Part shown: in pieces, positions 59,161-62,701 of the stretch
Layout of the letters: the number at the start of each line of letters is the position of its first letter
Position numbering within the stretch: position 1 is the stretch's first letter
Assembly: GCA_021205305.1 (NCBI GenBank)
Contig: JAJPXU010000156.1
Span: 17,926 to 80,626, forward strand
Length of the DNA stretch: 62,701 nt
Source of the DNA: Lachnospiraceae bacterium
Lineage (GTDB): Bacteria > Bacillota > Clostridia > Lachnospirales > Lachnospiraceae
Direction: 5' to 3'
Made by a program: the position numbers and the translations under genes
Notes under the pieces: generated by a model
What the model was told of the DNA's origin: nothing
What the model saw: the letters and a program-made list of their open reading frames with translations, nothing else
Databases searched by the model: none

Positions 59161-59189
59161 TTGACATGGCAGGTTTCCGTTGCTACAAT
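59161..59189 (+). promoter_or_regulatory. Promoter of larE
   Basis: TTGACA (59161-59166), 17 bases, TACAAT (59184-59189). Leader about 114 bases. Confidence 0.75.
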
Positions 59190-59309
59190 TATAAATCAAT
59201 TTCACCTCTGTAAAAGATGCATCGGCAGTTCGGAAACAGGATATGGTAAAATGACTGTGAATGGTCAGGCGTGGATTTGGAAGAATGAGAAAGGAAAGGG
59301 ATCGCAAAG

Positions 59310-60167
59310 ATGGATGAAAAATTGGAATTAAAATATAAGGATTTAAAAAACAGACTGAAGAAAGTGGGCAGTGTGGCAGTCGCCTTTTCGGGTGGGGTAG
59401 ATTCCACGTTCCTGCTGAAAACAGCACATGATGTGCTGGGAGATCGGGCGATTGCGGTCACGGTGAAGTCCTGCTCCTTTCCGGAAAGGGAATTTCAGGA
59501 GGCATCCGCGTTCTGCAAAGAGCAGGGAATCAGGCAGGTGATCTGTGAATCCGACGAACTAAGTATCCCGGGGTTTTGTGAGAACCCGAAGAACCGCTGT
59601 TATATCTGTAAGCGGGAACTGTTCGGACAAATCAGAAGGCTGGCGGAGGAAAATGGCATCCGCGCGGTAGCGGAAGGGTCGAATACAGATGACATCGGAG
59701 ATTACCGTCCGGGGCTTCAGGCGATCCGGGAACTCGGAATCCTTAGTCCTCTGCGGGAGGCAAATTTAAGTAAAACAGACATTCGCACGTTGTCCAGAGA
59801 ATTTGCTCTGCCGACCTGGGATAAGCCTTCCTTTGCCTGTCTTGCCAGCCGGTTTCCATATGGCGAGACGATTACAAAAGAGAAGCTGTCTATGGTGGAG
59901 CGGGCGGAGCAGTTTTTGATAGAGCTTGGGTTTCGCCAGGTACGTGTGCGGATTCACGGGTCGGGCGGGCAGACAGCCTCCTTGCCGGAAGGTGAATGCC
60001 GGATCGCCCGGATTGAAATCTTACCACAGGATTTTGAAAAAATGCTGGATGAGACACTTCGCAGGAAAATTTATACACAGCTGCAGTCGTTTGGGTTTTC
60101 GTACGTATCGCTGGATTTGAAGGGCTATCGGACAGGGAGTATGAATGAGACACTTTTCCTTCCTTGA
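59310..60167 (+). CDS. larE: ATP-dependent sacrificial sulfur transferase LarE
   Basis: 285-residue LarE: PP-loop VAFSGGVDSTFLLKTAH, NPKNRCYICKRELFG, AEGSNTDDIGDYRPG and the sulfur-donor loop SFACLASRFPYGE (Cys177, matching Cys176 of L. plantarum LarE). It transfers cysteine sulfur onto the pyridinium mononucleotide precursor of the nickel-pincer cofactor of lactate racemase. larA, larB and larC are not in the window. Followed at once by the trpS promoter. Confidence 0.9.
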   Translation: MDEKLELKYKDLKNRLKKVGSVAVAFSGGVDSTFLLKTAHDVLGDRAIAVTVKSCSFPEREFQEASAFCKEQGIRQVICESDELSIPGFCENPKNRCYICKRELFGQIRRLAEENGIRAVAEGSNTDDIGDYRPGLQAIRELGILSPLREANLSKTDIRTLSREFALPTWDKPSFACLASRFPYGETITKEKLSMVERAEQFLIELGFRQVRVRIHGSGGQTASLPEGECRIARIEILPQDFEKMLDETLRRKIYTQLQSFGFSYVSLDLKGYRTGSMNETLFLP

Positions 60168-60192
60168 CTTTGCATGGGCAAGATGGTAGAAT
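60164..60192 (+). promoter_or_regulatory. Promoter of trpS
   Basis: TTGACT (60164-60169), 17 bases, TAGAAT (60187-60192), overlapping the end of larE; leader of about 22 bases, so no T-box is possible. Confidence 0.6.
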
Positions 60193-60220
60193 TGCGGAAG
60201 GAAAAGAGGAGGACAAGGCT

Positions 60221-61225
60221 ATGATTGACAATAAAAAGGTACTGTTTAGCGGCATGCAGGCGACGGGGAATCTGACTTTGGGAAATTATCTCGGAGCGCT
60301 GAAAAACTGGGTGACTTTAAGTGATGAATATGAGTGCTTCTATTCGGTTGTAGATATGCATTCGATCACAATCCGCCAGGATCCGGCGACGCTGCGCAAG
60401 CGTGCGCGTGCACTTTTGACATTATATATTGCGGCGGGGCTTGACCCGGAGAAGAACTGCATTTACTATCAGTCTCATGTATCGGGGCACGCGGAGCTGG
60501 CGTGGATACTGAATTGCTTCACCTATATGGGTGAACTGAATCGTATGACGCAGTTTAAGGATAAGGCGGCGAAGCATGCGGATAATATCAATGCAGGATT
60601 GTTTACCTATCCGGTCCTGATGGCGGCCGATATCCTCCTTTATCAGGCGGACGTGGTGCCGGTGGGGATTGACCAGATGCAGCATCTTGAACTTACCCGG
60701 GATATCGCACAGAGGTTTAACAGCATTTATGGTGATGTGTTCACGATCCCGGAAGCGTATATTGGGAAGGTGGGCGCGAAGATTATGAGCCTGCAGGATC
60801 CTTCAAAAAAGATGAGCAAATCAGATGAAAACCCGAACGGGAGCATTTATCTGATGGATGACGCGGATACGATCCGGCGCAAATGCAAGCGGGCAGTGAC
60901 GGATTCTCTCGGTGAATTCCGCTACAGCGAGGAGCAGCCGGGCCTGCACAATCTGATTGATATTTATTGCGCCTGCACCGGACGGACGCCGGATGAGGTA
61001 GTGAAGGAATTTTCCGGCAGCGGCTATGGCCAGTTTAAAGAGGCGGTCGGAGAGGCTGTGGTAAGTGTACTTGATCCATTGCAGAAGCGTGTGGCAGAGC
61101 TGGAGAAGGATAAGTCCTATATCGACAGCGTGATAAAAAATAACGCAGAGAAAGCGACCTACTATTCACAGAAGACCCTGCGCAAGGTGCAGAAAAAAGT
61201 AGGGTTCCCGGAGAAGATCCGGTAA
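60221..61225 (+). CDS. trpS: Tryptophanyl-tRNA synthetase
   Basis: Class I enzyme of 334 residues. HIGH-type motif TGNLTLGNYLGALKNW and KMSKS-type DPSKKMSKSDENPNG. ATG 60221 follows GAGGAGGACAAGGCT; the longer frame reads back over larE and its promoter. Ends with KKVGFPEKIR. Convergent with the pseudouridine synthase gene. Confidence 0.96.
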   Translation: MIDNKKVLFSGMQATGNLTLGNYLGALKNWVTLSDEYECFYSVVDMHSITIRQDPATLRKRARALLTLYIAAGLDPEKNCIYYQSHVSGHAELAWILNCFTYMGELNRMTQFKDKAAKHADNINAGLFTYPVLMAADILLYQADVVPVGIDQMQHLELTRDIAQRFNSIYGDVFTIPEAYIGKVGAKIMSLQDPSKKMSKSDENPNGSIYLMDDADTIRRKCKRAVTDSLGEFRYSEEQPGLHNLIDIYCACTGRTPDEVVKEFSGSGYGQFKEAVGEAVVSVLDPLQKRVAELEKDKSYIDSVIKNNAEKATYYSQKTLRKVQKKVGFPEKIR

Positions 61226-61244
61226 GGAAAAATATTGTGAAAAC

Positions 61245-61275
61245 GACCCCGCAGAAGTCCGACGGGGTCATTTTT
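61245..61275 (+). terminator. Intrinsic terminator of trpS
   Basis: GACCCCG (61245-61251) pairs with CGGGGTC (61263-61269), then ATTTTT. Confidence 0.85.
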
Positions 61276-61283
61276 GATGCACA

Positions 61284-61326
61284 GGGCTGCGTAAGGATAT
61301 TTTCCGGCTGATGCCGGACGCAGCCC
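61284..61326. repeat. GC-rich inverted repeat in the convergent gap
   Basis: GGGCTGCGT (61284-61292) pairs with ACGCAGCCC (61318-61326), with CCGG/CCGG inside. A further imperfect hairpin (CGAGTAGGA with TCCCTTACTCG, 61333-61367) follows before the rluA-type stop; CGAGTAGGAG is also in the hairpin at 53115. Confidence 0.6.
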
Positions 61327-61360
61327 GCGCGGCGAGTAGGAGCCGACGACGATCTGTCCC

Positions 61361-62467
61361 TTACTCGACCGCAGGGCCGGGGAAGAAATTTAGCAGCGTC
61401 CGCATATCTTCCGGCAGGTCGCTCACAAAAGAAAGCGTTTCGCCTGTGATTGGGTGAGCAAATGTGATTCGGTGAGAATGCAGCATCTGCCTCGGTGCAA
61501 GCGCACAGACGGAATCCGGATTGTAAAGAAAATCGCCGGGCAGCGGATGACCGATGGACTTCATGTGCACGCGTATCTGATGGGTGCGCCCCGTTTCCAG
61601 CTGGACAGAGGCAAGCGAGAGAATGTCCGGTAGCCTGGGTTTTCCGGAAATGGCAGCTTCGGCGGGGACAGGACCAGCGTCATCCCGGCACACAGAAAGA
61701 GGGTGCCCAAAAACGGCCAGCCGCTCGTAGTGTGTCACCGCGCGCTCCCCGTGTTCCGGATCAATACAGCGCATCAGCGCAGAATCCTCCTGGCGGGCGA
61801 TCGGCGCGTCTATGGTGCCCCGCTCGGGAAGCATTCCCTCCACAATCGCCAGGTACTCACGGTGGATCTGCCGGTGTGCGGAATGATCGGAGAGAATGGC
61901 GCTGCTTAAGCTGTTTTTTGCAAGAAGCACCAGCCCGGTCGTATCGCGGTCGAGACGGGTGACACAGCGGAAGACGAACGGGAGCCCTTTGCTAGAATAG
62001 TAATACATCACCGCGTTTGCGAGGGTGTTCTCATAATTCCCGGCCGATGGGTGGACGGGCATATCGCTGGGTTTGTCCACAACCAGCACATCCTCATCCT
62101 CATAGAGAATGGAGAATGGGAGCGGAACCGGCATAATCTGTTCAGAGGAGGCTTTTTCTTCAACGCGGATGGTGATTTCATCGCCGGGCTTTAGGGGCTG
62201 ATTTGTGTACGCCCAGATCCCATTAAGCAAAATTCCGTGGTCGGTGCGCTTCAGAAGCGTGAGTACATGATGGGAACAGCCTTTCACGCGCAGAAAACGC
62301 TCCACGGTGAGGCGCACCCGGTCAGGGCGGGTTTGCTGCTTCGCGCTGCCCGATATCTGCATGGGTGATACGGAGAAAGATGCGGCAGTCTCCATTGTGG
62401 GTGTAAATGCAGCCACATCTTCCTCTGATACTTTCCATGTAACAATTCTTACGCCAGGGTTTTTCAT
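61361..62467 (-). CDS. RluA-family RNA pseudouridine synthase
   Basis: 368 residues. S4-like N-terminal part (VERFLRVKGCSHHVLTLLK), catalytic VTRLDRDTTGLVLLAK (Asp in RLDRDTTG) and LETGRTHQIRVHMKSIGHPL. A long central insertion near residues 245-285 (VCRDDAGPVPAEAAISG) and an N-terminal extension of about 45 residues are unusual. ATG 62467 is chosen; an upstream TTG at 62494 overlaps the ribosome site AGAAGGTG. Modifies rRNA or tRNA uridines; target unknown. Confidence 0.92.
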   Translation of the reverse strand: MKNPGVRIVTWKVSEEDVAAFTPTMETAASFSVSPMQISGSAKQQTRPDRVRLTVERFLRVKGCSHHVLTLLKRTDHGILLNGIWAYTNQPLKPGDEITIRVEEKASSEQIMPVPLPFSILYEDEDVLVVDKPSDMPVHPSAGNYENTLANAVMYYYSSKGLPFVFRCVTRLDRDTTGLVLLAKNSLSSAILSDHSAHRQIHREYLAIVEGMLPERGTIDAPIARQEDSALMRCIDPEHGERAVTHYERLAVFGHPLSVCRDDAGPVPAEAAISGKPRLPDILSLASVQLETGRTHQIRVHMKSIGHPLPGDFLYNPDSVCALAPRQMLHSHRITFAHPITGETLSFVSDLPEDMRTLLNFFPGPAVE

Positions 62468-62670
62468 AAAATTTGTTTCACCTTCTTTTATCAACTCTTT
62501 TTCAATTCTGATAACCGTGTTCCGCCTATTTTAACGCAAAAGAAGAGATCTCGCAATAAGGATAGGATCTGTCGCAAAATGACTTGTGCATCTTTCACCG
62601 CCTAATACGCGAATCGCAGGCTCTAAAAGCCGAAAATCTTCGCTTGTGACAGATGAGATGTTACTGTGTC

Positions 62671-62699
62671 TTTACAAAGGAAAATAATCATTGTATTAT
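62671..62699 (+). promoter_or_regulatory. Promoter at the window end
   Basis: TTTACA (62671-62676), 17 bases, TATTAT (62694-62699), reading out of the window. Between 62470 and 62670 no gene is visible. Confidence 0.55.
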
Positions 62700-62701
62700 C
62701 T

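Overview
The window looks like a contig from a spore-forming, Gram-positive anaerobic member of the Clostridia, most likely Lachnospiraceae. The evidence is the cotJABC spore-coat operon, SpoVB-like and SpoIIM-like proteins, a LoaP-type NusG paralogue, an ATP-independent Na+-pumping decarboxylase operon, purine-rich Shine-Dalgarno sites, many TTGACA/TATAAT-type promoters and protein sequences close to that family. Gene content is mostly housekeeping, with a few accessory stretches.

Layout. 1-3.3 kb: the 3' part of a Cna-B surface adhesin and an AAA ATPase/nuclease-like protein. 3.3-8.2 kb: a lipid-II/polysaccharide flippase divergent from an iscR-iscS-mnmA sulfur-relay operon. 8.3-14.2 kb: a five-gene biotin-dependent carboxyltransferase and Na+ pump operon (12S-like carboxyltransferase, OadG-like, biotin carrier, OadB, OadA without biotin domain). 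14.5-16.8 kb: a sugar nucleotidyltransferase, a candidate type I toxin-antitoxin locus, tRNA-Pro and a repeat-rich non-coding stretch. 16.7-21.9 kb: an amino-acid ABC transporter followed by cysteine desulfidase, which suggests cystine/cysteine uptake and breakdown. 21.9-28.2 kb: an oligopeptide ABC operon with a Tat-type binding protein and one apparently frameshifted permease, ending in a cytidylate-kinase-like gene. 28.3-34.9 kb: loaP, pgsA, DAHP synthase, precorrin-2 dehydrogenase, rnhA, alaS, rpsU. 35-42.3 kb: a D,D-carboxypeptidase, a phosphoesterase, scpA/scpB separated by a 39-bp tandem repeat, a SpoIIM-like membrane protein, a DUF362 protein and xerD. 42.4-48.8 kb: cotJABC, ftsW, gltX and a UvrD-like helicase. 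49.0-53.1 kb: a small, apparently AT-richer exopolysaccharide-type island (chain-length regulator, tyrosine kinase, divergent LCP protein, a previously unlisted 32-residue peptide, an ET-repeat membrane protein) with no glycosyltransferases. 53.1-62.7 kb: DUF1292, exonuclease III, a GH13-like protein lacking its nucleophile, a 17-bp tandem repeat, DUF5662, an Rrf2-AI-2E exporter operon, larE, trpS and an RluA pseudouridine synthase.

The most interesting items outside ordinary genes are: the 32-residue Cys-ended peptide with a strong ribosome site (51874-51972); the convergent toxin/RNA pair at 15521-15889; a two-hairpin element present twice inside operons (11313-11368 and 19571-19632); the repeat array at 16331-16590 that resembles transposon-end repeats; a closed-stem RNA candidate at 14249-14357; and several proteins whose family-defining catalytic residues are replaced. 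All of these are read by eye; no searches or folding calculations were run.
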